Assembly (NCBI GenBank): GCA_016297495.1
Contig: JAEDGN010000024.1
Coordinates: forward strand, 1 to 34,576
DNA from: Coprococcus sp.
Lineage (GTDB): Bacteria; Bacillota; Clostridia; Lachnospirales; Lachnospiraceae
Direction of reading: 5' to 3'
Length of the DNA: 34,576 nt
This document shows, in pieces, positions 23,715-30,359 of this stretch. A program made the position numbers and the translations under genes. Every line of letters begins with the position of its first letter. Position 1 is the stretch's first letter. The notes under the pieces were generated by a model, which saw nothing but the letters and a program-made list of their open reading frames with translations, was not told the origin of the DNA and searched no databases.

Positions 23715-24006
23715 ACAGTACCAGAGTGTCTGCCAGGAGAAGGAGGAGATCCTTCGTCTGCTGAGAAAGTGCGGTTTCCGTGTAACAAAGCAGAGAGGGC
23801 TGATATTGGACATCGTTTTGGAACATGAATGTTCCAGCTGTAAGGAGATATATTATCAGGCCATTCAGAAGGATCCGGGCATCGGAATGGCGACAGTCTA
23901 CCGTATGGTCAATACTCTGACAGATATAGGGATTTTGAAGGTGGCAGCGCTGAAACCGCAGGTGGATGTGCCGGGCTCGGGAAAGGGCTGCCAGATGGTT
24001 AGCTAA
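23692..24006 (+). CDS. Fur-family DNA-binding protein, shortened
   Basis: About 104 aa if translation starts at GTG 23692 (GGAGG 11 bases ahead); the frame is open from 23608, so the start is uncertain. It shows the Fur winged-helix domain: LLRKCGFRVTKQRGLILDIV, CSSCKEIYYQAIQ and GIGMATVYRMVNTLTDIGIL. After that come only about 22 residues without the His/Cys metal sites or the dimerisation domain, compared with the usual 130-150 residues. I found no frame in the next 100 bases that restores them. It may be a DNA-binding-only regulator or a decayed gene. Its position after feoB suggests iron control. Confidence 0.65.
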   Translation: MENSVKNEQYQSVCQEKEEILRLLRKCGFRVTKQRGLILDIVLEHECSSCKEIYYQAIQKDPGIGMATVYRMVNTLTDIGILKVAALKPQVDVPGSGKGCQMVS

Positions 24007-24012
24007 AACTAA
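23999..24012. promoter_or_regulatory. Candidate DtxR-type operator before the DUF2325 pair
   Basis: TTAGCT-AA-AACTAA differs by one base from the 21379 element, and the flank makes GTTAG-N6-CTAAC. TATAAA (24017-24022) follows, but no -35 is evident. It overlaps the last codons of the Fur-family gene. Confidence 0.55.
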
Positions 24013-24038
24013 CTAATATAAAATGAAGGGGAAGAGAG

Positions 24039-24149
24039 ATGACAGTATACAGTCAGACTTATGAACTCATTAGAAGAATACAGGAAAAAGCAGTAGAAAC
24101 AGGAAGGAGAGTGGGAGAATATGAGCGTAGTCATTATCGGGGGTCATGA
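24039..24149 (+). CDS. Small 36-aa protein overlapping the DUF2325 gene
   Basis: ATG 24039 follows AAGGGGAAGAG with suitable spacing and opens a 36-codon frame (MTVYSQTYELIRRIQEK...), basic and mostly helical in composition. It overlaps the DUF2325 gene by 29 bases, which suggests translational coupling. No family is recognised. Confidence 0.45.
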   Translation: MTVYSQTYELIRRIQEKAVETGRRVGEYERSHYRGS

Positions 24150-24402
24150 CAGAATGGTCTGCCAATATAAGAAGATATGTAAATCCCACAGATGTAAAGC
24201 CAAGGTATTTACTCAGATGTCGGCGAATCTTGATAAACAGATTGGAGATCCGGATCTTTGTATTCTGTTTACAAACACAGTATCTCATAAAATGGTAAGA
24301 TGTGCTGTTGATGAATCGGAAAAGAAAAACTTTAAGATTGTCCGCTGTCATAACAGCAGCGGCGCGGCTCTTGAGGGGATACTGCTTGAACATGCCGGAT
24401 AG
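24121..24402 (+). CDS. DUF2325 protein
   Basis: A 93-aa protein behind GGAAGGAG and matching DUF2325: SVVIIGGHDRM at the N-terminus, a Lys/Cys-rich stretch (CKSHRCKAKVFTQ), DLCILFTNTVSHKMV and a late KIVRCHNSSGAALEGIL. The fold is Rossmann-like. Function is not established; it is often found beside metal or stress genes. Four or five cysteines hint at metal or redox involvement (inference). It may be controlled by the 23999 element. A hairpin that ends the convergent DtxR transcript follows. Confidence 0.75.
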   Translation: MSVVIIGGHDRMVCQYKKICKSHRCKAKVFTQMSANLDKQIGDPDLCILFTNTVSHKMVRCAVDESEKKNFKIVRCHNSSGAALEGILLEHAG

Positions 24403-24450
24403 GGAAGGCATGGAAATCTTTTATGTATCATGTAAAAACTGGGTATTTAC

Positions 24451-24499
24451 AGATAAAAAGACAACCGGGGGAACACGCAAAAGCGCGTTTCTTCCGGTT
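24451..24499 (-). terminator. Terminator of the DtxR-type gene
   Basis: AACCGG (24463-24468) pairs with CCGGTT (24494-24499), with an inner CGC/GCG stem. Read on the minus strand the hairpin starts at the stop codon and is followed by GTCTTTTTATC. It may also slow the convergent DUF2325 transcript. Confidence 0.65.
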
Positions 24500-24869
24500 A
24501 TTTTACTGAAGCGGTATAAATCTCTTTGATCTTCTGAAAGCTTTCTTCGCTGATGACATGTTCGATCCGGCAGGCATCTTTCAGAGCAGTTTCTTCACTG
24601 ACACCTATGGAATTCAGATACCCGGCAATCACTTGATGGCGTTCATAGACACTGCGGGCAATGGACAATCCTGATTCCGTCAGGGTCAAAAAGCCATTTG
24701 CATCCACGTTGACATAACCATTTTCCCTAAGACGCTTCATGGCGACGCTGACACTTGGCTTGGAATAGCCCAGATGTCTGGCCACATCAATAGAACGTAC
24801 TTCGCTGCTGTGGAGAGAAAGCATATGTATGGTTTCCAGATAATCTTCCGGAGATTCCTGCATTTTCAT
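24498..24869 (-). CDS. DtxR/MntR-family metal-dependent repressor
   Basis: About 123 aa from ATG 24869 (ATG 24863 also possible), read as MKMQESPEDYLETIHML, the usual opening of small clostridial MntR/DtxR-like regulators. The winged helix is SIDVARHLGYSKPSVSVAMKRLRENGYV. A short metal-binding/dimerisation domain follows, with ERHQVIAGYL and DACRIEHVISEESF, where E, H, C and E/H could ligate Fe(II) or Mn(II). The C-terminal SH3/FeoA domain of full DtxR is absent. It converges on the iron locus and is the best candidate to bind the three TTAGTT-type elements (inference). Confidence 0.85.
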   Translation of the reverse strand: MKMQESPEDYLETIHMLSLHSSEVRSIDVARHLGYSKPSVSVAMKRLRENGYVNVDANGFLTLTESGLSIARSVYERHQVIAGYLNSIGVSEETALKDACRIEHVISEESFQKIKEIYTASVK

Positions 24870-24903
24870 GAACCCACCATCCCTTCTGTTGAACTGTGCA
24901 TTT

Positions 24904-24932
24904 AGTATATCATAATTCGGGGGATATGGCAA
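24904..24932 (-). promoter_or_regulatory. Promoter of the DtxR-type gene
   Basis: On the minus strand TTGCCA (24927-24932) and TATACT (24904-24909) are spaced by 17 bases. Confidence 0.6.
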
Positions 24933-24975
24933 AGCATTCCTTAATTAACTTCTGCTGGAATACGGATATTTCCTG

Positions 24976-24984
24976 TGATATACT
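24976..24984 (+). promoter_or_regulatory. Extended -10 promoter of the MBL hydrolase gene
   Basis: TG-A-TATACT (24976-24984) is an extended -10; the -35 region is weak. It is divergent from the DtxR promoter. Confidence 0.5.
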
Positions 24985-25006
24985 ATAGGGAAAAGGGGGT
25001 TTAATT

Positions 25007-25786
25007 ATGAAGCTTGTAACTTTAGTGGAGGATACGACGACCTGCAGTCTGCCTGCAGAGCATGGACTCAGTATTTATGTGGAGACGGCAAAGCATAAGC
25101 TGCTGTTTGATGTAGGAACAACGGATTTGTTTATCAAAAATGCAGAAGCATTGGGGATTGATCTGTCTCAGGTAGATACAGTTGTTATTTCACACGGTCA
25201 TGATGATCACGGCGGCGGTCTGGATGCTTTTCTGGCCATCAATAATCATGCGGTGATCTATCTTCAGGAGAAGGCATTTGCCAATCATTACACCAACAAG
25301 AAGACGGGCCCGGAATATATTGGTCTGAATCAGGATCTTAAAAATCATCCACAGGTACGTCTGCTGGACGGTAATTTTGTAATTGATGATGAGCTGCAGA
25401 TCTACAGCCATGTATGTGGTGAGGTTTATGAGACCAATAAGAATCTTCTGAAAGAGGATAAGACAAGGGATGATTTTATTCATGAGCAGCATCTGGTTAT
25501 TCAGGGAGAGAAGAATGTACTGCTCATGGGATGCGGTCACAAGGGTGTTCTGAATATTATCAACCAGTGTCCGGTAAAAGCAGATCTGATCATTGGCGGT
25601 TTTCATCTGTACAGTCCGAGAACAGGCGAGTGCCTGCCGGAGCCGATTATCAAACATCTGGCGGACAATCTGCCGGATGCAGTTTACTATACAGGCCACT
25701 GCACCGGCGATAAAGCACTGGAGATACTGACCAGAGAGCTTCGTGAGATCCATCCGCTGATGACCGGAACGGTCATCGAAGTTTAA
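25007..25786 (+). CDS. MBL-fold metallohydrolase
   Basis: A 259-aa beta-lactamase-fold protein behind AAAGGGGG. The metal site SHGHDDHGGG lies near residue 63, with further ligands in GCGHKGV (near 177) and GHCTGDKA (near 236). The early VEDTTTC...LPAEHGLSIYVE pattern places it with the group often annotated as dihydropterin ribofuranosyl aminobenzene phosphate synthase; real substrates are mostly unknown. It is cytosolic. Its TAA overlaps the stop of the convergent flavoprotein gene. Confidence 0.85.
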   Translation: MKLVTLVEDTTTCSLPAEHGLSIYVETAKHKLLFDVGTTDLFIKNAEALGIDLSQVDTVVISHGHDDHGGGLDAFLAINNHAVIYLQEKAFANHYTNKKTGPEYIGLNQDLKNHPQVRLLDGNFVIDDELQIYSHVCGEVYETNKNLLKEDKTRDDFIHEQHLVIQGEKNVLLMGCGHKGVLNIINQCPVKADLIIGGFHLYSPRTGECLPEPIIKHLADNLPDAVYYTGHCTGDKALEILTRELREIHPLMTGTVIEV

Positions 25787-26646
25787 ATTATCTTTGCCAG
25801 GTATTCAATGGCAGAGTGGGCGGCGATATTGCCCTCGCCGGCAGCCTTGACATACTGGTAAGGTCGGCCCGTGCAGTCTCCGCAGGCAAAGCAGCCTTCC
25901 AGATTGGTGCGCATCTGCCGGTCAACGATGATATGGCGGCCGTCTGTTTCCAGACCATAGACGAGAGTGGAAGGTGAGATCGCATCCTTCAGGATAAACA
26001 CACCGTCCGCAGATACATCCTCCCCTGATTTGAGGCGGACACCGGTAACGGTATTGTCGCCGAGGATGGCCTGCGGACGGTCTTTGTATATGGTCAGATT
26101 ATCTCTGTCATCAAAATTGTTTTTCAGTGGATAGGTCGGCATATAGGATATATGGGATGCAATTTCTGACAGATAGAGCATCTCTTTTTCTGCATCTGCA
26201 CTTGTAGCAATCACGGCCACATCCTTATCTTTGTACAGCATACCGTCACAGGTGGCACAATAGCTGACACCCATACCAACCAGTGCCTGTTCACCTTCCA
26301 GCGGATTGGAAAATTCCACACCGGTAGCAAGAATGACGGTACGGGCCTCAAACATCTGCATGCCTGAGGTGATGTGCCATGTATCATTATAGTAGAAAAC
26401 ACCGTTGATTTTGAGATCAGTCACAGTAATACCCATCTGTTTCAGATGTTCAAAAACAGCATCGGAGAGCTGTTGTCCGTTAATACCGGGCATTCCCGGA
26501 TAATTGAGGATCTGTTCTGCTTTAATGGCCTTGGTATTAAAAGATGGGCTGCCGAAGATTAAAAAAGATTTATTACGTATTTTCAGGTTCATAGCTGCAG
26601 AAGCACCTGCAATGCCGGAACCGATGATGATTGAATCATAGATCAT
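25783..26646 (-). CDS. Thioredoxin-reductase-like FAD/NAD(P) oxidoreductase
   Basis: A 287-aa protein. ATG 26646 is used because AGGAGGTG lies seven bases ahead; the upstream GTG falls in that site. The N-terminal FAD motif is GSGIAGASAA (near residue 9). The redox pair is C130-A-T-C133 (SYCATCDG). ACGDCTGRPYQYVKAAGEG near the C-terminus is the second FAD motif. The NADPH-binding half lacks a clear GGGxxA motif: the expected spot reads VIATSADAEKEML, so it may use ferredoxin or another donor, or bind the nucleotide differently. It resembles TrxB but no thioredoxin is adjacent. It is cytosolic. Confidence 0.8.
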   Translation of the reverse strand: MIYDSIIIGSGIAGASAAMNLKIRNKSFLIFGSPSFNTKAIKAEQILNYPGMPGINGQQLSDAVFEHLKQMGITVTDLKINGVFYYNDTWHITSGMQMFEARTVILATGVEFSNPLEGEQALVGMGVSYCATCDGMLYKDKDVAVIATSADAEKEMLYLSEIASHISYMPTYPLKNNFDDRDNLTIYKDRPQAILGDNTVTGVRLKSGEDVSADGVFILKDAISPSTLVYGLETDGRHIIVDRQMRTNLEGCFACGDCTGRPYQYVKAAGEGNIAAHSAIEYLAKII

Positions 26647-26711
26647 GATAAACACCTCCTGTCAACAGTCTACCCTAATTTTGTATAAAAAACCAGATGT
26701 AAATTTATTCG

Positions 26712-26740
26712 TTGACGGTAACTGTTTCTAAGGATATAAT
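26712..26740 (+). promoter_or_regulatory. Promoter of the small membrane protein gene
   Basis: TTGACG (26712-26717), 17-base spacer, perfect TATAAT (26735-26740), 38 bases ahead of the ATG at 26779. Confidence 0.75.
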
Positions 26741-26778
26741 AATACAAGTACGTTTACGATTAAAGGGGAGAAGAACTG

Positions 26779-27228
26779 ATGATGGGTATGATTTTTAATT
26801 CAACAAATTTGTTGGTACTGATTATTGTAGGTATAATCAGCTATACCTTCTGGAAGCCTTATATAAGAGGTAAGAAGGTGAAAGCTGTTGTAGATGGCTT
26901 CTGCCACCCGGAGGATGCGGATGAGAAGGACAGAGATATTGTCTGGTGTTACCGTTTTATGTATCGTGAGACCAAGGCGGGCAAGCGTCTGTATTGTTAT
27001 TCGAGGAAACACTACGATACAAAAGAAGAGATGCGTGCGAAGTTTCCAAAGGGATCAGAAGTGGAGATCAAAGTTTATGATGACGGCAAGGATGAGAAAA
27101 AGGCTGTGATCGTTGGAGATAAGGATGAAGTAAAACAGTCACTTTTATATACACTGGCAGCCCTTATGGGCGGTATTGGCCTGGCAGCCGGATATCAGCT
27201 GTTGGTATATCAGATAAGCTTGAAATAG
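26779..27228 (+). CDS. Small membrane protein of unknown function
   Basis: A 149-aa protein with an N-terminal helix (about 10-26), a charged region rich in Lys, Asp and Tyr (about 30-118) and a C-terminal helix (about 121-143). The middle reads like a DUF3592-type domain (VVDGFCHPED...WCYRFMYRETKAGKRLYCYS...FPKGSEVEIKVY), in which a beta module lies between two helices. I do not recognise a specific family. It starts at ATG 26779 (or 26782) behind AAGGGGAG. It is monocistronic with its own promoter and terminator. Confidence 0.75.
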   Translation: MMGMIFNSTNLLVLIIVGIISYTFWKPYIRGKKVKAVVDGFCHPEDADEKDRDIVWCYRFMYRETKAGKRLYCYSRKHYDTKEEMRAKFPKGSEVEIKVYDDGKDEKKAVIVGDKDEVKQSLLYTLAALMGGIGLAAGYQLLVYQISLK

Positions 27229-27252
27229 AATTCGAAGCAATGTCATAAAAAG

Positions 27253-27303
27253 GAGAAATTCGGGGAATATGTTGTTCATGATTCCGAAGAATTTCTCTTT
27301 TTT
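27253..27303 (+). terminator. Terminator after the small membrane protein gene
   Basis: GAGAAATTC (27253-27261) pairs with GAATTTCTC (27289-27297), with an inner GGAAT/ATTCC stem, and six T follow (27298-27303). Confidence 0.85.
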
Positions 27304-27340
27304 GGCTTATATTACTGGTTTACAGGGAACCGAATGGCGT

Positions 27341-28072
27341 TCACTGATGGCGGAAGTTTTTCAATGCTTCTTCTACAGAACGGGTCATCTCAAGAGAAAA
27401 ATCGGAATGGTATTTTCTTTTGCAGAAGGCCTGCATCCAGTCATCATAGGATGTGATCCCGCGGTTGATCCCCATGCCCTTTTCAAAATCTTTTCTGGAT
27501 AAAGTCCGATAGCTGTTTTCATGGACGATAAAATCCATAGGTGCCCGCTCTGGTTTGCGGCGTTCCTGCTGCTGTTTAGTCGGATAGCCGAATACCAGCA
27601 TCAGCGCCGGGAAAACATATTCCGGAAGATGGAGCAGATCACGGTGAATCTCATAATTCTCCATGATATCACCAATATAACAGGAACCAATGCCCAGACT
27701 CTGTGCCGCTGTAACGGTATTCTGAGCTGCAATGGCTGCGTCCTGTACAGCCAGAAGGAAATCGCCGGTTCCGGGTGTTCTTGGGTGACAGTCTGCGGCA
27801 CAGAAAGCATCGTACCATTTCTGAAAATCCGCGCAAAAGATCAGCACCATTTTGGCGGTGGCGATAAAAGGCTGATGGTCACAGGTCTCTGCCAGAGTAT
27901 CTTTGAGCTTTTGATCTGTAATATCCAGAATCGTATACATTTGCTGATTGCCTGCTGTTGGTGCGGCCATGGCTGCTGTGAGAATCAGCTGCTTATCCTC
28001 ATAGGAAATATCCTGCTCTGTAAAGGAACGAACGGACTTCCGTTCCAGTAAACTTTCTATAATTGTATTCAT
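27341..28072 (-). CDS. Nitroreductase-family flavoprotein
   Basis: A 243-aa FMN-dependent oxidoreductase of the NfsA/Frp-like group, with GGAGGG ahead of the ATG at 28072. RKSVRSFTEQDIS (11-23) carries the FMN-binding Arg/Ser, APTAGNQQMY (37-46) lines the flavin site and GIGSCYIGDI (near 125) is the typical central motif. The Lys/Arg-rich C-terminal tail (from about 168) fits the Frp-type extension. It would reduce nitro or quinone compounds with NAD(P)H. It is monocistronic, with a TTGCAC-17-TAAAAT promoter. Confidence 0.9.
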   Translation of the reverse strand: MNTIIESLLERKSVRSFTEQDISYEDKQLILTAAMAAPTAGNQQMYTILDITDQKLKDTLAETCDHQPFIATAKMVLIFCADFQKWYDAFCAADCHPRTPGTGDFLLAVQDAAIAAQNTVTAAQSLGIGSCYIGDIMENYEIHRDLLHLPEYVFPALMLVFGYPTKQQQERRKPERAPMDFIVHENSYRTLSRKDFEKGMGINRGITSYDDWMQAFCKRKYHSDFSLEMTRSVEEALKNFRHQ

Positions 28073-28105
28073 AAAACCCTCCGTTTGAATGAATCTATTG
28101 GGTTC

Positions 28106-28134
28106 ATTTTAGCACGGGATGCCGGATTGTGCAA
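28106..28134 (-). promoter_or_regulatory. Promoter of the nitroreductase gene
   Basis: On the minus strand TTGCAC (28129-28134) and TAAAAT (28106-28111) are spaced by 17 bases. Confidence 0.65.
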
Positions 28135-28244
28135 GGAACAGATTGGGGATAATACAGCTTGACAGAAGGATGAAAAAAAAGGACAATAAAGAGGGATGCA
28201 AAAGCTATTAACAGACAGATTTTGTGGATTGGAGAGATAATAAA

Positions 28245-28775
28245 ATGTTTTTGACAACATTATGCTATATGGAACGGGGAGATCAGTATCTGATGCTGCA
28301 CCGTGTGAAGAAGCAGAAAGATATTAATAAGGATAAATGGATAGGTGTTGGCGGAAAATTCGAGGATAAGGAAAGTCCGGAGGACTGTCTGCTGCGTGAA
28401 GTGAAGGAGGAGACGGGACTGACGCTGACATCTTATCGCTTCAGGGGCATCATTACCTTTATTACTGATCGTTATGAGACGGAGTATATGCATCTGTATT
28501 CAGCCGATGGCTGGGAAGGTGAGATGCTCGAATGCAATGAGGGCAATCTGGAATGGCTGCCGAAGAAGGATGTATTCAATCTGAAAATATGGGAAGGCGA
28601 TAAGATATTCTTCTGGCTGATGCAGCATGATGCGCCGTTTTTTTCGCTGAGACTGGAATATGTGGGCGATGAACTGGTATCTTATGCTTTGGACGGGGTG
28701 TATCACCGCCAGAGCTGTGCAGGACAGAATATGTACGAGGAATTTCTTGAGGCATATGGACAACAACAATTCTGA
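28245..28775 (+). CDS. Nudix hydrolase (8-oxo-dGTP diphosphatase-like)
   Basis: A 176-aa protein. ATG 28245 lies after GGAGAG with normal spacing; an in-frame GTG seven codons upstream lacks a ribosome site. The Nudix box is complete: G37-x5-E43-x7-R51-E52-x2-E55-E56-x-G58 (GGKFEDKESPEDCLLREVKE). It starts with MFLTTLCYMERGDQYLMLHR, as in MutT/NUDT1-like enzymes that hydrolyse oxidised nucleotides, so that role is the default inference. A C-terminal extension (about 135-176) has no known motif. Confidence 0.9.
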   Translation: MFLTTLCYMERGDQYLMLHRVKKQKDINKDKWIGVGGKFEDKESPEDCLLREVKEETGLTLTSYRFRGIITFITDRYETEYMHLYSADGWEGEMLECNEGNLEWLPKKDVFNLKIWEGDKIFFWLMQHDAPFFSLRLEYVGDELVSYALDGVYHRQSCAGQNMYEEFLEAYGQQQF

Positions 28776-28802
28776 TGACAATTTTTATAATGATATTACA
28801 CC

Positions 28803-28831
28803 TTGACAAAGTAACAGCTAAGATAAATAAT
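28803..28831 (+). promoter_or_regulatory. Promoter of the MATE gene
   Basis: TTGACA (28803-28808), 17-base spacer, AATAAT (28826-28831), 34 bases before the GTG start. Confidence 0.55.
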
Positions 28832-28864
28832 GGTGAGTAGCAGTTAAATGTCGGGGGGATTTGA

Positions 28865-30208
28865 GTGGAACAGAATAAAATAACAGATATGACGGAAGGA
28901 AATATAGGCAAACAACTGATCCTGTTTTTCCTTCCGGTTCTTTTTGGCGCTTTTTTTCAACAATTTTATAATACAGTAGATGCCATCATTGTCGGGAAGG
29001 GTGTGGGGAAAGATGCGCTGGCGGCTGTGGCCGGTTCATCGGGATGGATTACCAAGCTGATCACAGGTGTCTTTCTCGGTGTGACAACAGGAGCCTCCGT
29101 TGTCATTTCCCAGTATGGGGGAAGACACGATATGGAAAAGGTGGATCAGGGCATGCATACCATCTATGCCTTTTCCATTCTGGGGAGTGTGGTCACTACG
29201 GCAGTGTGTATGATCTTTGTGCCTGTTGTCCTGCGTCTGATGCGGACACCCGAGGAATTGATGGTTGATTCTACCTTATATTTGAGAATCTATTTTACAG
29301 GTATTTTGTTTAATTTTATTTATAATGCGGGTGCTTCCATACTCAGGGCACTGGGGGACTCTAAAAGACCGTTGTTTTATCTGATCATCTGTACGGCAGT
29401 GAATATTGTTCTGGATTTGATATTGATCATCGGATTAAAAGCAGGTGTTGCCGGTGCAGCGGCAGCAACGGTAATTGCACAGGCTGTCAGTGCGGTACTG
29501 GTGACGCGGGAACTGATGCGGTCGGCAGGATTATCCATAAAGAAGCTGCATTTTCACCGGCATATTCTGAAGCAGCAGATGGCCATCGGAATTCCCGATG
29601 GTATCCAGTATGCCATGTATGATATCCCGAATATTGTTGTGCAGTCGGCAATCAATGTTTTTGGTACCAATGCCATGGCAGCATGGGCGGCCTTTGGCAA
29701 GATCGATGCTGTCTACTGGATGCTCAGCAGTTCTGTGGGGACGGCTATTACCGTTTTTGCCGGACAGAATTATGGTGCGGGCAGGATGAAACGTGTAAAA
29801 AAGGGTATAGGCATCAGTATGCTTCTGGAGTTTATACCGGGAGTGCTGCTGTGTGTGGTTATGTATTTCTGCAGTCCGCAGTTGTTGGGAATATTTACAG
29901 ATGATTCTGCAGTCATAGCGGAAGGTATCCCGATGATACGGACCATTGCGCCTTATTACTGGGTTTATCTTTTTGTAGAGGTATTCTCCGGAGCACTGCG
30001 TGGTATGGGCGATGTGGTGATTCCTCTGATTATGACTCTGCTGGGTGTAGGGGTTGTGAGGATTTTGTGGGTCGTACTGATGGAGAAGTTTTGTCCGACG
30101 ATTCCGGCTATTGCCTTTTCTTATCCGGTAACATGGATTCTGACAGCGGTGTTATTTACCATTTATTTCTTATACAGGATGAAGCATCTTCATAATAGTA
30201 ATCTATAA
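28865..30208 (+). CDS. MATE-family efflux transporter
   Basis: A 447-aa twelve-helix exporter starting at GTG 28865, supported by GGGGGG six bases ahead. The N-terminal LFFLPVLFGAFFQQFYNTVDAIIVGKGVG and the repeat of that pattern in the second half (IGIPDGIQYAM...NVFGTNAMAAW) are the usual MATE two-lobe signatures. It would expel cationic drugs or metabolites using a sodium or proton gradient; substrate unknown. It is monocistronic, with promoter and terminator. Confidence 0.92.
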   Translation: MEQNKITDMTEGNIGKQLILFFLPVLFGAFFQQFYNTVDAIIVGKGVGKDALAAVAGSSGWITKLITGVFLGVTTGASVVISQYGGRHDMEKVDQGMHTIYAFSILGSVVTTAVCMIFVPVVLRLMRTPEELMVDSTLYLRIYFTGILFNFIYNAGASILRALGDSKRPLFYLIICTAVNIVLDLILIIGLKAGVAGAAAATVIAQAVSAVLVTRELMRSAGLSIKKLHFHRHILKQQMAIGIPDGIQYAMYDIPNIVVQSAINVFGTNAMAAWAAFGKIDAVYWMLSSSVGTAITVFAGQNYGAGRMKRVKKGIGISMLLEFIPGVLLCVVMYFCSPQLLGIFTDDSAVIAEGIPMIRTIAPYYWVYLFVEVFSGALRGMGDVVIPLIMTLLGVGVVRILWVVLMEKFCPTIPAIAFSYPVTWILTAVLFTIYFLYRMKHLHNSNL

Positions 30209-30246
30209 GCAGGGGCAGTCAGCCACATTCAGGTTGGCTGCTTTTG
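30207..30246 (+). terminator. Terminator after the MATE gene
   Basis: CAGCCA (30220-30225) pairs with TGGCTG (30235-30240), or alternatively AAGCAG (30207-30212) with CTGCTT (30238-30243), followed by a short T run. Confidence 0.6.
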
Positions 30247-30266
30247 TCTATTGTGCAGGATTTGTA

Positions 30267-30324
30267 TTGACATTTCAGAAAGATATGTTATACTAGATTT
30301 GAACATATGAATAAATGAACATAT
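30267..30324 (+). promoter_or_regulatory. Promoter and ArsR/SmtB-like operator of the P-ATPase gene
   Basis: TTGACA (30267-30272), 16-base spacer, TATACT (30289-30294). The 20 bases 30305-30324 (ATATGAATAAATGAACATAT) cover the transcript start. They match the element at 32331-32350 in 19 of 20 positions and resemble CzrA/CadC/SmtB boxes. Metal-responsive derepression is inferred. Confidence 0.75.
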
Positions 30325-30359
30325 GAAAAATAAAAATGTTTGACGAGAGGAATGTTAAT

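Noticed and set aside
23711..23764. ATG 23711 as start of the Fur-family gene, coupled to the Cys-rich peptide stop
   Set aside because: That ATG is in a different frame from the Fur domain and meets a stop after 17 codons.
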